Positions 22,900 to 34,559 of a stretch of DNA of 64,000 bases are shown piece after piece. Source of the stretch: Blumeriella jaapii (Eukaryota; Ascomycota; Leotiomycetes; Helotiales; Drepanopezizaceae); contig VWND01000011.1 of assembly GCA_009599575.1 (NCBI GenBank), forward strand, positions 1 to 64,000, written 5' to 3'. How positions within the stretch are numbered: position 1 is the stretch's first letter; each line of letters starts with the position of its first letter. Made by a program: the position numbers and the translations under genes. Under the pieces are notes generated by a model that searched no databases, was not told the origin of the DNA, and was given only the letters and a program-made list of their open reading frames with translations.

Positions 22900-24400
22900 A
22901 ATAATATTTAATTAGCTTTGATTTTCAGCTTTATTAAAAGGGCTTATTTCTGCTTCCGTTGGTCCGAAGCAAATTGCTTTATACTTGTTAATATAGCAAA
23001 TACTATTGTTTACACAAAAATTAAATACTTTATATTCTGAGCGAATATAAGGTTTTTCGCAGTAAATTTCTTTATTATCGCAGAACCCACATTTAAGGCC
23101 ACGGGGTTTGTTTTAATAGTTATTTTTACTACTTTAATAGCCGCGATTTTGGTTTCCGCGTTGGTTTCCTTTTTTTCCCTGATAATCGTTATTATAATTA
23201 GTGTTTCGCTAATTCTGATCGTTAGCACGGAAAAATTACTATTGGGCAGCCATTACTTTTACGGTGGCTTGGCGAAATTAATCGCTTCGCGCATTTTAAA
23301 AGAAGTAATTATTATAAAAGCTATTTTGATCGTTTTTATTATTCGAATTAACGTAAAAAAGTTTTTTTTGCTATTATATAAGATTTTCGACTTTGCTTTA
23401 AAGTTTTTGAATTTTAATATCGGTAAATTTTAATATAAAAGTTTCGATATTTTTATTAAGCTTTTCCAAACCAATAAATTTTGCAAAACGGTTGAATAAT
23501 ATAATAACTGATTGTTTTTTAGCGATTTCGGTAACTTTTAGTGGCTAGGCATGTTTTGTATTAAAGCTTTTACGTTTTTCTTATAAATAGAAAAAGGCGA
23601 TTTCTTTTGGTTTATAACTTCGATAATACGTTCGCTTTGGTTTTGTTTAAAAACGAATTTCACAAATTTAAAATATTAATCGAAAGTTTCAGGGTTTTGT
23701 TTATTAATCTTAAAATGCTTAATAATTTTATTACGAATGCTAGTTGAAAAGCCAAGTAAAAACAATCTTTTCTGCTTAATTTCGCTTAAAACCTTTTTGT
23801 TAACGAAAACGTTAGAAACTTTCGTATAAATACGATAATAAGCTTTGAGTTTTTTGATTTAGCGGATTATTATAACAAACTGTTTGAAAAAAGCGATAAT
23901 ATCGCGAATTTGTTAGCGATCGTAGTTTCGAAATTCCGATTTTAAAACTTTAATTAGCTTACGCCAGTTTCGAGCTTTAATAGCCTTTTATTTATTTATC
24001 GACTTAATAATATTTTTAATGGTTAGGTTATAATAGCGAAAAAGTTTATCGAATATCTTAGTCTTAAAAACTCCGAAATTCTCACAGGTTTTTTTATATT
24101 TCTCGATGAAATCGGTAATATTGGCGCTATTAAATAAAAATGCATCAAAGGAGCCAGAGAAAAGCATGCGGCCTCGTATAAAAAAACGAAAAGCGTCGTT
24201 GTTTATAATATTAATAAAAATGTTGGTAGGGTTTGAATTAAATAAATAAGTGTTTTTTAAAATTGCAAATTAAAAGTCTTTAGTATAAGAAAAATCGTTT
24301 TTAATAAAAGAGCTATCAAAAAAGTTTTTATATTTTTTAAAAAAATTAAATAAAATAAAATTGCGTTCAGACATTTAAATAATATATTAAAAAACTTGTT
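22900..24400 (-). pseudogene. Gypsy-3 gag region with Cys-rich motif, degraded
   Basis: The minus strand at about 23110-23050 reads NPVALKCGFCDNKEIYCEK, a possible CxxC...C zinc-binding knuckle at the C-terminal end of Gag, after a Gly/Asn/Arg-rich stretch. The longer plus and minus frames overlapping it (23010-23228 and 23149-23433) are other-frame shadows. Confidence 0.5.
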
Positions 24401-24419
24401 TTTTAATAAATTAACTGAA

Positions 24420-24821
24420 TTAATATAATATTGTTATATAATCCACGGTTTCGATATTCCGTGGCTTAGGCCAATGCACGTACAGCCATTTTTTTACTAT
24501 TTTTAATAAAAAGCCGCAAATTGTAATTGCCACAATTATAAAACGTAAAATCAGAAAATTAAGTTTTCGCCAGGCGTTTAACCAAAAAAGATTTAATTCA
24601 GAAAAGCCGAGCGCAGCGGTCGAAGCGTATAAACTAATATTCGATTTGTTATTTTTCAAAAAAGCGACTTTCGAGCTTTGAATTTCGCACGGTTCAGGAT
24701 TGCCTGACCGTAATTTCAAACGTTTTTGAAATGTATTGCACTTTTGTAATCTAATAATTATGCGCAAAATAAAAAAAGCTATTAAAAATCTTTTATATAA
24801 TATAGCTGCGAATAATATCAT
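24420..24821 (-). other. 133-codon open frame in the Gypsy-3 leader, doubtful
   Basis: This is an uninterrupted minus frame between gag and the 5' LTR. It is less AT-rich than its surroundings and encodes a hydrophobic, Leu/Ile/Lys-rich peptide with no motif I recognise. It may be an accidental open stretch in the element's untranslated leader. I do not claim a gene. Confidence 0.2.
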
Positions 24822-24947
24822 ATAAAAAGTCTTTTAAGCCGTAATAGCGAAATATCGAAATCGATTTTAATTGCGAATTTGAAAAATGCATCGGCGAATA
24901 TATAAAAACGAAACACCGAAGTTTAAATTTCTGCGTAAATTATTAAA

Positions 24948-25214
24948 TATAAAAATAAATAGGAAAACCAGATTAATACGGCCATATGTCGGTGAATAAG
25001 ATAATCTAAGGAATCTTTAAAAAAAACTGAAAAAAGGAAAAGAAAAATAAGTAAAGGTATGAATTAGACTGCGTGCCTATAGTATTATTTAAGGGGGTGC
25101 TTTGCTTTTATACCTGTTGAAGGTAGTTAATGGCAGGGGGTCTCGGAGGGGTCCATGCCTCGACCATAGCTAAAACTACCAATTCCCATCAATACAAGGT
25201 ATCACCGTTTTACA
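24948..25214 (-). repeat. Gypsy-3 LTR, right copy
   Basis: It is the 267-bp partner of 13944-14210. Its outer half (about 25080-25214) has almost normal composition, unlike the left copy, so it marks the sharp edge between the AT-rich block and the gene island. It ends ACCGTTTTACA. Confidence 0.85.
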
Positions 25215-25649
25215 ATATGTGGACTAATCACGTGATTTTGATGTCACGTGACAACAACGTGACTTCTGAAATACGTGACCAACAAACTGGTGTTCCATCC
25301 CCTTACCGCCTTTCGACTGGTTAGATCGTCATATGCCCTTCTGCTTCCTGGTTCACAGTGTTTATCGTGACAATTTCATTCGCCATTTCTATCCATATCA
25401 GATCTGTCAGTACTATACAATTTGCAGTAACAGTAACACACACGCTAATCTGAATTAAAGGATTTATCAAAAAGAAAAAAAGCCCTACTTTTTTGAAAGC
25501 CCTACGCGTACATTGCACGCCATCGCTTATCCCTTGAACGCCAAAGACTCGGCTTCCCGCCGTTTCTTTAACTAATTAAAAAACTTGAAGTTTCTAACTT
25601 TAACCCAAGCGTAGGTATTCCTAGGAGCAAAGTTCCGCAAGTGATATTC
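25215..25649. other. intergenic: isolated Gypsy-2 LTR tail and 3' region of the next gene
   Basis: Three CACGTG/ACGTGAC boxes lie at 25227-25285. At 25307-25333 the sequence CCTTTCGACTGGTTAGATCG and its continuation repeat the 3' tail of the Gypsy-2 LTR, so an old insertion also left a trace on this side of Gypsy-3. The rest should be the 3' untranslated region of the minus-strand gene that ends at 25650. Confidence 0.5.
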
Positions 25650-27243
25650 CTAAAATGCAGCTCCGCCAACGCTCTCCCCAGCCAGCTGTCTTACGTGCTG
25701 CTCGCTAAATTGGCTACGCAAGCTGCAGGCGGCCGAGTCGCGACTCAGACGGTTCCATTCTTTCATTGAATGGTTGAGTCTGTCTTCCTTGGAATAAAGT
25801 TTTGCTCTGAGGATCTCCTCCTCCTCCTCTAGCTTTTTCAGATGCGACGTGACTTCGGGCGTGAAGCCGGTCGCTATAGGATCGATTCTACCACCTGGGA
25901 TGATTTGAGGCATGTTGTTCAGGGCGGGGTGGGGTCTGGGTCCGGTGCTGGCACCTGAGATGGAAGAATTGCGGCTGTAGATGTTGGAGGAATGTTGAAG
26001 GATTGGGCGAGTGGAAACGCCTGCCCGAGGTCCGGTGGGAATTCCTGCTGCTGGGCCGGTAGGGACTACGGATGGCGCTGAAATAGCGGCTGGGATTACT
26101 GGTGATGGGGACTGAGTAGGCCTGGTGACGGGGGTAGAAATTCTAGGGGCGATGTCTGGGGTTCTTCGTTGTGGTGGCGCGGCGCCCCAAGATGCGCTGT
26201 CTGGTCGAGCAGAGCGGTCGCTACTGAACGAGCCTCTACCACCTCTCATACCGTAGGATCCTCGAGCTGGTGCAACGTAACCACGTGGACCGGCTGGGGG
26301 GATAATTGGTGCTGGGTGGTGAGATGGGGAGGGATGACTTGATGTTGAGGACACAGGTGCTGTGAAATTTCGAGCGCTGCTTGGTCCAGTAGGAGGCGGT
26401 CGGAAACCAGCAGCCGGTCCACGGGGAGGAGATCTCGAGGCCAGGGGACGTGGTGGGGACTGCTCTCGTGGCGGTGGTCTAGCAGTCGCAGGCTCTTTCT
26501 CTCTATAAGCAAGCTGAATCGGTGGAGATCGTTCTTGTGTTGGTAGTGGCGAGCGAGGTCTAGTCTCCCTGGTCGAGCTGTGTGTAAGGTGTAGACGATC
26601 TGGGTGAATTGGGGGAGAAGAACGTCGAGAGGTGCTTCTAGAAGTTCTGCCAGAAGGCGGGGAAGGTGATCGGGGACGTCGCCAGTTCGCAGCACTTGGT
26701 CCAGTCGGCACTCGAGTATCTCTACGATCCGCACTTCGAGAACGAGCGCGATTGTTGTAGCCGCCTCGGGGCCCAGCAGGAGGAGATCTTCGGAATGGTG
26801 GTGATCGGGGCCGCTGTAGGGGGCGTTCGCGATCACGTTCGAAGGGGGATCTCGACCGTCTTCTACAAGCAGAAATTAGCATATTTCGATCAGACAGATG
26901 AACCTACCTCTCGTCTCTCCTAGGTGGTGATCTGGCCCTACGATCATCGTCTCTGCGGGGTGAAAATCTGCGAGGTGGAGTCCGGGCTCGTGGAGGTGTT
27001 CTCGCACGAAGAGGAGTTCTAGGTCTGCTCGACCGCCAATTGTCTCTCATCGGTGAGCGATCTCTCCTCGGCGGACTTCTTGATCTGGATCTGCGTCTCG
27101 GTGACCGGTCTCGTCCAGGATGATAGCTATCGCCTGGTGGGGTTCGCTGTCTTTCTCTCCCGGGGGGATCTGAATGTATCGTTCCTAACTGGTGACCGCG
27201 GTCGGGCACCACCAGGTCGGTATGATTCCCCTCTCCCCAGCAT
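25650..27243 (-). CDS. arginine/serine-rich (SR-type) low-complexity protein, apparent +1 frameshift
   Basis: The protein is predicted at about 515 residues if one base is discounted. Its N-terminal third is rich in RS, RSP and PPRR dipeptides (for example RRRSRSRSPPRRDRSP), as in proteins of splicing speckles. The middle is Pro/Ser/Gly-rich with repeated PTGPRAG-like units. The last 90 residues contain a predicted coiled coil (HLKKLEEEEEILRAKLYSKE). One 45-nt intron lies at 26863-26907 (GTAGGT...TTGTAG, branch GCTAAT). I start at 27243 (MLGRGESYRPGG) because the RS-like reading begins there. That frame meets a stop unless one base of the six-G run at 27162-27167 is removed; the downstream frame alone would start at 27212. 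A role in splicing is inferred from composition only. Confidence 0.75.
26863..26907 (-). other. intron of the SR-type gene
   Basis: It is 45 nt, with donor GTAGGTTC and acceptor GCTTGTAG, and a GCTAAT branch-site match 18-23 nt before the acceptor. Joining its flanks keeps one frame and turns two RS-rich halves into one protein. Confidence 0.85.
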
Positions 27244-28431
27244 GGTCACTTCGCTATCCTCGTTCTCGCGGAACCTGTCTCTGTCAAGAGTCAGTAATGG
27301 CTTGAAATCGCTAACCAGTAAACATGGCATGTAATGAAATCTGACTGCGTTATGGCCAAGCTCTGCAGAACGATGCCACTGCCCCGGCTCGGGTTCCGCA
27401 GTGTCGTCGACACGCCGGAGTGCGGTGCGCCTCCCTACGCTGCCCCGGGAGCTGGCGTTAGGTACTGCATGCGCCATGTACAGCTTCATCCAGGAAGGCA
27501 CATCTGGTATGTCGAGCTGCCCTACACCAGCGCCCCATTTTCTGCTCCAAGCGGCGATGTAGTCCAGCCGCTCGACGGACGCCATCCGGTTCCAACGGCA
27601 GCTGCAGTTCTGTTTCTCATGGTACGCAAGAACGTCCCAGGGCCGAGGGCGTCGATTCTCTGGAAACATCGGACATGCGCGGCTCGGTGCTGCCCGTGGT
27701 TCTGCAAAGACTTCTCTGTTCCTCTTCATGCTTGCGCGTAGGCCGATGTGGGAGAACAAACGCAGGTCGCGAGCCTCATATAAGACACGAGAGACGTAGC
27801 TCGAATGCCGGGTCGTTTGCGAGTCCAAGGTCCAAGTTCACATGGGGGGATGCGAAGAGCAACGCAGAAAGGAGAAGAAGAAGCGTACCAACCTTCGATC
27901 TCGACCACGATCCATCCTGGTGGCACCGGCGAACTTGGTATGTGATGGCTCAGTAGAGCGCTGCTCTGCAAGGAGTTCGCAGCTTCGGCGCTCGTTGGTC
28001 GGTGCGAGGGGGAGGGAAGAAACGGTCGTTGCGTTGGCGGGGTTGAAAAGGGATTGCGGGCGACTGTCCAGACTTTTGGGAGCTCGCGATGCCGCTAGTG
28101 AGGATGGGCAAGCCACGTCGGTCACGTGCGCGTCTCGGAGCCGAAATGGATGTTCGGCCATGAGACGCGTTGAACGACAACGTGCTGTTATACACTTTGA
28201 TCACGGAAGTGCGAACAGCTCTACGTTTGGATTCTACTTGTGGAGAGAGCGTCATCCGGAGCGTGGAGATTCAATCGAGAGCCGGACTCTGCAAGAATCT
28301 GCCTCAGCTCGGCGTTCTTTCAGGTTGTTGTGGTGGCATTACACTGATCAGGTACTGTACTGTACATAGAAAACGTCTCCTCCCATCCCCAATAGCCGGA
28401 TGGGATGCTTCAAGGTGCTTCCACGCCAACA
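27244..28431. other. intergenic: SR-gene promoter and SF3B2 3' flank
   Basis: This is about 1.2 kb of normal composition. Several open frames overlap here on both strands (minus 27127-27828 is the longest). They overlap each other, share no family features and change composition without pattern, so I treat the segment as non-coding. It is likely to contain the promoter and 5' leader of the minus-strand SR-type gene. Confidence 0.5.
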
Positions 28432-30220
28432 TCAGAACTTGTACGGTCTCTTCTCACGCTTATCTCCTCGCTTCTCCTCGTCCCGCTTCTGCCTCTTACG
28501 ACTTTCCGTGGCAATCATATCACTCAAGTCCTCACCAAAGTCCCACGCGCCCTTCTCCTCTTTCTTCTGGGCCTCGAATCGACGTCTGACTTCCTCCTTG
28601 CTGATGCCATCTTCCGACTGCAAGGAATCGGGGTCAAGGGCCACATCCACATCTCCAGGCTTCTTTCGCTTCCGCGTATCATCCTCTTGGCCCAGCACTG
28701 GTAGATGGGCCTGAGCACCGCGAACATCATACGCTCGCTCGCCACCAAAGAATCCCTCGGCACGGATTTGTCGTTCTGGGATGATCGTGTAGGCTGATCG
28801 AGGCGCAGCAGACTCTTCCGTATCGGTGCCTCGTCTGGATTTTCGGACATCAAAGTCGCCTGCGACACTGACATCGCCGGGGTACTCAGATGGCACGGCA
28901 GATTCCAATCCGCCAGGGGTCTCCAGGCCGCTGGGGGTCTGGAGGCCAGCGCCAACATCCTCCTCCTCCTCATCCTCTTCATCTTCACTCTCCTCGTCCT
29001 CTGATTCGTCCTCGGGTGCCTGTAGCTCGCCCCACAATGTTCTCAACGGGCTCTCCCGCCTGGTTGTTGACTTGAGGTTGCAGGACACCAAAGATATCTC
29101 CCCCATAGAGGGGTCGGTTGAACTCATCAACGGGGGGTTTACCATACCCACCAGGATGAAAACCCCAAGCGCCACCGGGTGGAGGCGGTGCATTGAGACC
29201 AGGTATCTTGAGGGAAGGATAGGAAGGCGGAGGGCCAAATCTCTGTTGGTTGATCAACCATGGTGGGGGAGCTCCTGGGGGGATGTTCAAAGCCTCCTTC
29301 AATTCTTCGCTCAGCTCGCCGGGACGCAGATGCCGTAAGTTGGTCTCATACTCTTTCCCTTCATAGTACACCTCCCCGTAGCGAGTTAGTTCCGGCTTTG
29401 TTTGGAACCGGAAGAAGGCTTCATACAGCTTTTGGTAATCAATATCCAACTTTCCCATCTTAGGTTGGACTCTTTCGCGTTGTTTCTGCTTCAGACTCGC
29501 GTCATTCTGCTTTTCCAACACGGCATCACGCATCTCTGCGATTCCGGTATCCTGGATAAACTTTGGGAGGGCAAAAGGGGGCTTCTCGACACCACGCTTC
29601 GAAGAGAGGTACTCGCGCTTAAGCGACCAATGGGTCGGCACTGGGACAATGTTTCGGTAGGATTTGATCTGGACGAGCAACCGAGGGTCTGAAGCGGAGG
29701 TATCAGTCCATTCTACTAGCTCTGGCTTCTGCACGAGCGCCTTCAGCTCAGCAACCGATAGCTTGTCTCTCTCTTTCCTCTTCTTTTTCGATAGCTTTGC
29801 CTCCTTTTCTGCGTCTTCATCTTCGTCCGGTATCTCGTCATCGTCATCGTAGAAGACTTCGCCTTTGTCTGCATCTGCTGGCTTGCTCGCCTCGCCATCC
29901 TCTGTGATTGCGTGAAACTTCTCCATTATTCCCCTGAACATCTCGAAATTTGGATCATCTTCGCTAACATCGAGTACCGAGACATCGGGTTGGAGCAGAT
30001 CGTCGTTGTCTTCCTGAGCTGTCGTGGCCACGGAAGCTGCTGTAGACGCTGGCTCCGGCGCCTCCTCAGATTGTTTCTTTGGCTCAGGAGTCTCGCTGAC
30101 CTGCCTCGGCGTCAGTAGAGACCGCGTAGTATTATCCCGTGGGTTCCATACCTGCGCCTTCTTCTGCTCCTTCTTCTTCAAACGCCGCATCTGATTCTTG
30201 GACATGTTCTTGGGCGCCAT
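28432..30220 (-). CDS. splicing factor 3B subunit 2 (SF3b145/Cus1 family), apparent +1 frameshift
   Basis: This is a subunit of the U2 snRNP SF3b complex, which helps anchor U2 at the branch site in the nucleus. The N-terminus is basic (MAPKNMSKNQMRRLKKKEQKK), followed by an acidic stretch. A DUF382-type core then spans about residues 155-280 (VEWTDTSASDPRLLVQIKSY, then NIVPVPTHWSLKREYL). A PSP domain follows (RHLRPGELSEELKEALNIP, then GAPPPWLINQQRFGPPPSYP) up to about 340. After LYGGDIFGV comes a conserved TLWGEL element, an acidic tract, and a basic tail ending REKRPYKF. The first 1.2 kb and the last 0.6 kb are in different frames; removing one of the two T at 29040-29041 joins them as ...EPVE-TLWGELQ..., giving about 595 residues. 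No intron fits the junction. It is divergent from the transporter gene at 30623. Confidence 0.9.
29040..29041 (-). other. frame break in SF3B2 (one extra base)
   Basis: The minus strand reads GTTGAGAACATTGTGGGG. As written, the frame runs to a stop about 70 nt later, losing the conserved WGEL and acidic region. With a single A the frame continues into them. Both the upstream and the downstream frame are clearly SF3B2, so the break is either a sequencing or assembly insertion or a recent mutation. Confidence 0.75.
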
Positions 30221-30622
30221 CTTGACTGACGATTGAGGGCTTGAGCCCAGAAAAATGAAGATTGTCGCAGCGCGTCGGATTGAGTATGTGCCGAGATAAC
30301 TTGACAGATCCTATCAGGAGTCGCGATCATTGGTGGGATTGAAGGTGCTTGTCGAGGTTGTTAAGTCGGCGCGCGTTTTTTCGGGCTGAAGTCGCGATGT
30401 TCTTAATTAAGCTTAGCGCCCAGAGGAGGCTCTGCGCTGCTGTCGTTTGCTCACGGATCGATAAGTATTAATCTAAAACACGCAGTCCCAGAATTGAAAA
30501 TAGCCTGACCACCTTGTACAACATCTCGATACGGAGAAAAAAAGACGGGCAATCCGATGCTGGTAACATTGGAACAAACATGATTTCGCCTGCAAGGCTG
30601 CACACTCATTGAATCCGTCCCG
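30221..30622. promoter_or_regulatory. divergent promoter region between SF3B2 and the TPT transporter
   Basis: 402 bp separate two start codons on opposite strands, so both promoters must lie here. I see no clear TATA box. A TTAATTAAG and a GCTTAGC stretch occur near 30402-30417. Confidence 0.5.
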
Positions 30623-32347
30623 ATGCCTCACTCGACCGCAACGAAGATTAAGAACCTCGGTGACGACGAGCCCGTCTTGCGTACCTCCATTGAGAAGTTT
30701 CCGGACCATGTCGAGTTCCTGGACCCGCAACGGCCGTATTCTACGAGTCCTACGAAATTTGATGGCTACATGAACAGATCAGGGTCTGCCGATAGATGGC
30801 AATTGAGGACTTCGAGGGACGGTGAACCGCGGCGGAGCCCTACTTGGAACGGACAATCAGGAACAGGAAAAGCACACGGCAGCCAAAAGAGCCTGAGTGA
30901 TGCGCTCAAAACAATCCGGACCAGGAAGGGCAGCGTCAGCGACAATATGCACGAAGTAGCAGACGCTTTGAAGGCTCCAGTCTCGCCCAAGCTGGTTGTG
31001 TGTAACCCCTCCAGCTCGGTTTTCTTAGTACTCACACTGATCAATATTCGTACCTAGATTCTTTGCATAATCTGGTACTTTTCGAGTGCTTTGACGAACA
31101 CCTCTTCGAAATCGATCTTGAACGCCTTCCCCAAACCGGCAACCCTCACATTAATTCAATTCGCCCTCGTCTGCTTCTTCTGCCTCTTTTTCTCCTACCT
31201 GGCGACGATCTTTCCCAGTCTGCAGACCAGAATACCTGCATTGAAGCATAGGGTTCGATATCCAACTCGGGACGTCATCATGACCACCATGCCCCTGGCT
31301 GTCTTCCAAATCGCAGGCCATCTTCTTTCTTCCTCCGCTACCATGAAGATACCCGTATCGCTCGTCCACACAATCAAAGGACTCTCTCCTCTCTTCACTG
31401 TGGTGGCGTATCGAGTCATATTCGACATTCGCTACCCGATAGCTACTTACATCTCACTTATACCTCTAACACTGGGTGTGATGCTGGCCTGCTCTGCCGA
31501 ATTCAAGGGCAACTTTTTTGGGATCTTATACGCCTTCCTTGCGGCCCTGATCTTTGTCACACAGAACATTTTTTCAAAGCGTCTCTTTAATGCTGCAGCT
31601 GAGGCTGAATTATCAGGCGTTCAAACTCGGAAGTTGGACAAACTAAACCTCCTCTGCTATTCCTCGGGGCTGGCTTTCATCCTCACATCGCCTATCTGGA
31701 TCTGGTCAGAAGGTGTAGGAATAATGAGCGACTTCTTCCACGACGGCACTGTCGACCTCGCTGAGGGCTCCCCTTCAAAGCCAGCATTCGACCACGGACG
31801 TCTAGCCCTAGAATATGTGTTCAACGGCACCTTCCACTTCGGCCAGAACATCATCGCATTCGTCCTCCTCTCCATGGTCTCTCCCGTGACCTACTCCGTC
31901 GCCTCCCTCATCAAGCGCGTCTTCGTTGTCGTCATAGCCATTATTTGGTTTCAGAATCCCACTACCAGGATCCAAGGTCTCGGCATCGCCTTGACATTCC
32001 TGGGCCTCTACCTGTACGACCGAACGAGTCACAGCAACAAAGCCGACAAGAAAGCCAAGTTGATGGACATCAAAGAAGAGAGCCTACTCCCTCTCTCCAG
32101 TAAACTCGCCCTCAACCCCTCTCCCACCCTCGAACCTCCAACGCGAGGCTTCGCCAACGACTTCGCGATCAACTCCTCCTCCGAACCTAAGAAATCTGAT
32201 GATCTTGGGCGTGTCGGTAAAGGGCGAGGCGCCAGCAACTCTGTGTGGCTGTCGCCTGGAACGAGACAGGAAGATACGTGGCTGCCGATGGAGCTGGGCG
32301 CGAACGGCAATGGCGGGGCTCACGGTACCCATGTAACTGTCTCTTGA
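30623..32347 (+). CDS. SLY41: TPT-family (triose-phosphate transporter-like) membrane protein, SLY41-like
   Basis: The product is about 554 residues from two exons (30623-30997 and 31058-32347). The N-terminal 110 residues are hydrophilic and Ser/Arg-rich. From about residue 115 the reading is VADALKAPVSPKLV joined to ILCIIWYFSSALTNTSSKSI, followed by LNAFPKPATLTLIQFALVC, the typical start of the TPT/DMT transporter fold. Further helices contain SLVHTIKGLSPLFTVVAYR, SLIPLTLGVMLACSAEFKGN and SPVTYSVASLIKRVFVVVIA, all family signatures. The C-terminal 110 residues are a hydrophilic tail. The yeast relative Sly41 is an ER membrane protein that suppresses loss of Ypt1; location and substrate here are inferred. 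The coding sequence is intact. Confidence 0.88.
30998..31057 (+). other. intron of the TPT transporter gene
   Basis: It is 60 nt, donor GTGTGT, branch-like CACTGATC and acceptor TACCTAG. Removing it joins SPKLV to ILCIIWYF in frame, restoring the first transmembrane segment. Alternative donors two and four bases downstream would change the frame. Confidence 0.85.
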
Positions 32348-34500
32348 CGAAATGGGCATCTCAGATTAGGGAATATAGAGGAGCGGGCTAGACTCCTTCG
32401 AACGGCGTTTTCGTGTTGTTCTTCTTGTATTTGGGGATGGGCTGCATGTATTTGTAGCAGTGCAAATCCACAAAGACGAGTCTCTTTTTCCATCAAGCCT
32501 TCGGGGCCTCGCATGTCTTGTACGTGTCTGTTGATTTAGGCAAACTCGTACGCTTGTCCGGATCGCGATACTTATAGCAGTGGTGTTGGATCGTTGTATA
32601 CGTTGCACTGCTTTGACTGCTGCGATGCTCTGATACTTTGCATCTGAAAATATTGCTTTGATCTTTCATCGTCAACCTGCCACTTTGATTATATTGCGCG
32701 GAGTCCCATTGATCAATTAGATCATGCCCACTGAAGCCTTCTACAAAAGCTATGTGGTGTGGATTCGCATTTAGCCAGCAATCACATTGGGCAAACAGCT
32801 CGTTCCTTTTTCTTCTCCTACCAATAATTGCATCCTCCCGTACGCCAAGAACCGCTCCGTTGCTCCACAACCTCAAAAGCTTATTCATTACGCATTCTAT
32901 TTCTCTTGCAAGCAACCACCAGCCAGCAAAAAAAAGCAGTTAGCTCAATCGATATATCACGTCATGATAATCTATGCTACAAGATAAATGTAGTAAAGAT
33001 TTCCAAAATCTGCTACGCGATCGGGAGCTAAGCGGGAGCCATCCGCGCCGAGCCTCTTGCAAATGCGCGGCGACGATCTCGGCTAATTTACCCGCTCCTA
33101 CTGCATTCCATTTAACGTCACCCCGGAGGATCTCGCTGCATGTGCTGCGGACAGTGTCGCATCCGAAGAAGCCTCTCGGGCCGTACTTTGCAGTATGTGG
33201 TACAGCGCAGGATATTGGCTAGAAGCTGGTGACTGGGTTTTTTGTTGCATGTCGTACGGATAGGGTCACATCCGACGAGCCTCACAGCATTTCATTATCT
33301 CACTTGTTTCTATTTTCGCATACTGTGGAGGACCATCTGCCACACTAATCTTTTACAAATTGCTTTGTCGGAGGTCTCTTACATCTCAAATTCCCTAGCT
33401 TAGCACGTCTCCAATTTCCTATGGAACGTTTGAGGTTGCTCAGTTTTACTGGCCCATCCGAAACGTTATATTGTTATCACACTTGTCATCATTTTCCGAT
33501 ATTCTAGAATACAATTTTCAGTCTGTTGCACGTCGCACTTTTACGACTCTTTGTCCTTTCCTCTTGCGTCTCTTGCTTCTTTCCTCTTTCTATCTAGCTT
33601 TTGTTTCGTCACCCACGCCTCTGGGCCCACCTAGCATCACTTTATTTCCAGACTTGTTCTTGAGCACGGTATCAACAAGGCTGCGAAGATGCGTATCCAA
33701 TGATCGTAGGCTGTTCTCTGCGCTTACGTGAATTTAAATGTTAGGTGCGATGTGCAACAGAATAGGGGGAAAAGTGCTAGTCTTTAGCCCGGCAATGGTA
33801 GCAAATGTACTAGTAAGATTGTAAGCTTGCGCAGCCAATAATCATGCACCGAATTTTGTGCTGACAAAATTTTCAAGGCTTTTGATGTGCAACAGAAAGG
33901 GAGCTGTCCATAGTAGTACATTTGCAAAGGCAAAGAACGTGCCATCTACATCGAGAGACTATCTAAGCTTGTTCAGACAGGCAAGGGTGTAGGTTACTTA
34001 GCCAATCATAACAAACAGATCTCTTTGCTTACGCAATTTGAAGATTTGTGAGATGTGCAACAGAACATGAACGAGAAGGCGCTACTTGCAACTAGTATAT
34101 TCAGAAGGCTTGCCAGGTGGAACAGGTAAATTTGAATTTGCTAAACCATTTCTTCTCTGGGTTTGTTTGCTATCGCCAGTGGCGATAGTTCTTTTTGCCT
34201 CTTCTGCCTGTCTGTTTGTCAAACCTAGTCTCCATTATAACTATTTGGAACTACTCTGGTACAAAGCCTTCCAAAGCCCTTGCCAGATCTTAATTTGAAT
34301 ACCGCATGAGAGCATATTTGAGGCGCCATCTCCGCCCGGAAGGTCCTGCAATATGCCCTCTCTAGATCCACATATTACGGTCCGGAATTTCTGAGAGACC
34401 TTTTTCGACCGACTCTTGCATATCGTACGGGCGAGATGAGTATTTCATTTAGCTCCTTCGAGCATACGCTTTCGACCAATTGGTACTGCTTTTCAGCTTC
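32348..34500. other. intergenic, repeat-bearing, no supported gene
   Basis: Composition is normal and no family is recognisable in any frame. It holds a short degenerate direct repeat (CATCCGA-GA-GCCTC at about 33160 and 33270). The motif GATGTGCAACAGAA recurs at about 33759, 33884 and 34054. One copy of a roughly 150-bp repeat lies at 33335-33480 and has two further copies around the BTB gene. It looks like decayed duplicated sequence. Confidence 0.5.
33335..33480 (+). repeat. BTB-flanking repeat, direct third copy
   Basis: The stretch containing CTAGCTTAGCACGTCTCCAA and then TTTGAGGTTGCTCAGTTTTA matches 34600-34750 in the same orientation, with scattered substitutions throughout. Confidence 0.65.
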
Positions 34501-34559
34501 AAAAGCTTTGGTCTTTCTTGCGCTCGTTCGAGCTTTCATCGAGGGTCACTTCTCTTGCA

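Larger units (their letters stand above)
13944..25214 (-). mobile_element. large gypsy-type LTR retrotransposon, RIP-degraded (Gypsy-3, 11.3 kb)
   Basis: Identical-length LTRs (267 bp) lie at 13944-14210 and 24948-25214, with ATAT on both outer sides (13940-13943 and 25215-25218) as a possible 4-bp target duplication. Minus-strand order is gag with zinc-binding motif (about 22.9-24.3 kb), aspartic protease (about 22.04 kb), reverse transcriptase (about 20-21.5 kb), integrase (about 18.5-19.4 kb) and integrase C-terminal region (18113-18427). All are broken by RIP. At 11.3 kb it is long for a gypsy element because an unexplained 3.5-kb segment lies between integrase and the 3' LTR. Confidence 0.85.

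Noticed and set aside
24420..24821. 133-codon minus frame as an accessory gene of Gypsy-3
   Set aside because: No motif, hydrophobic composition, lies in the expected leader; listed only as doubtful.
27127..27828. 233-codon minus frame upstream of and overlapping the SR-type gene
   Set aside because: Only its last 38 codons (from 27243) are RS-like. The rest has no family features and reads through the intergenic region.
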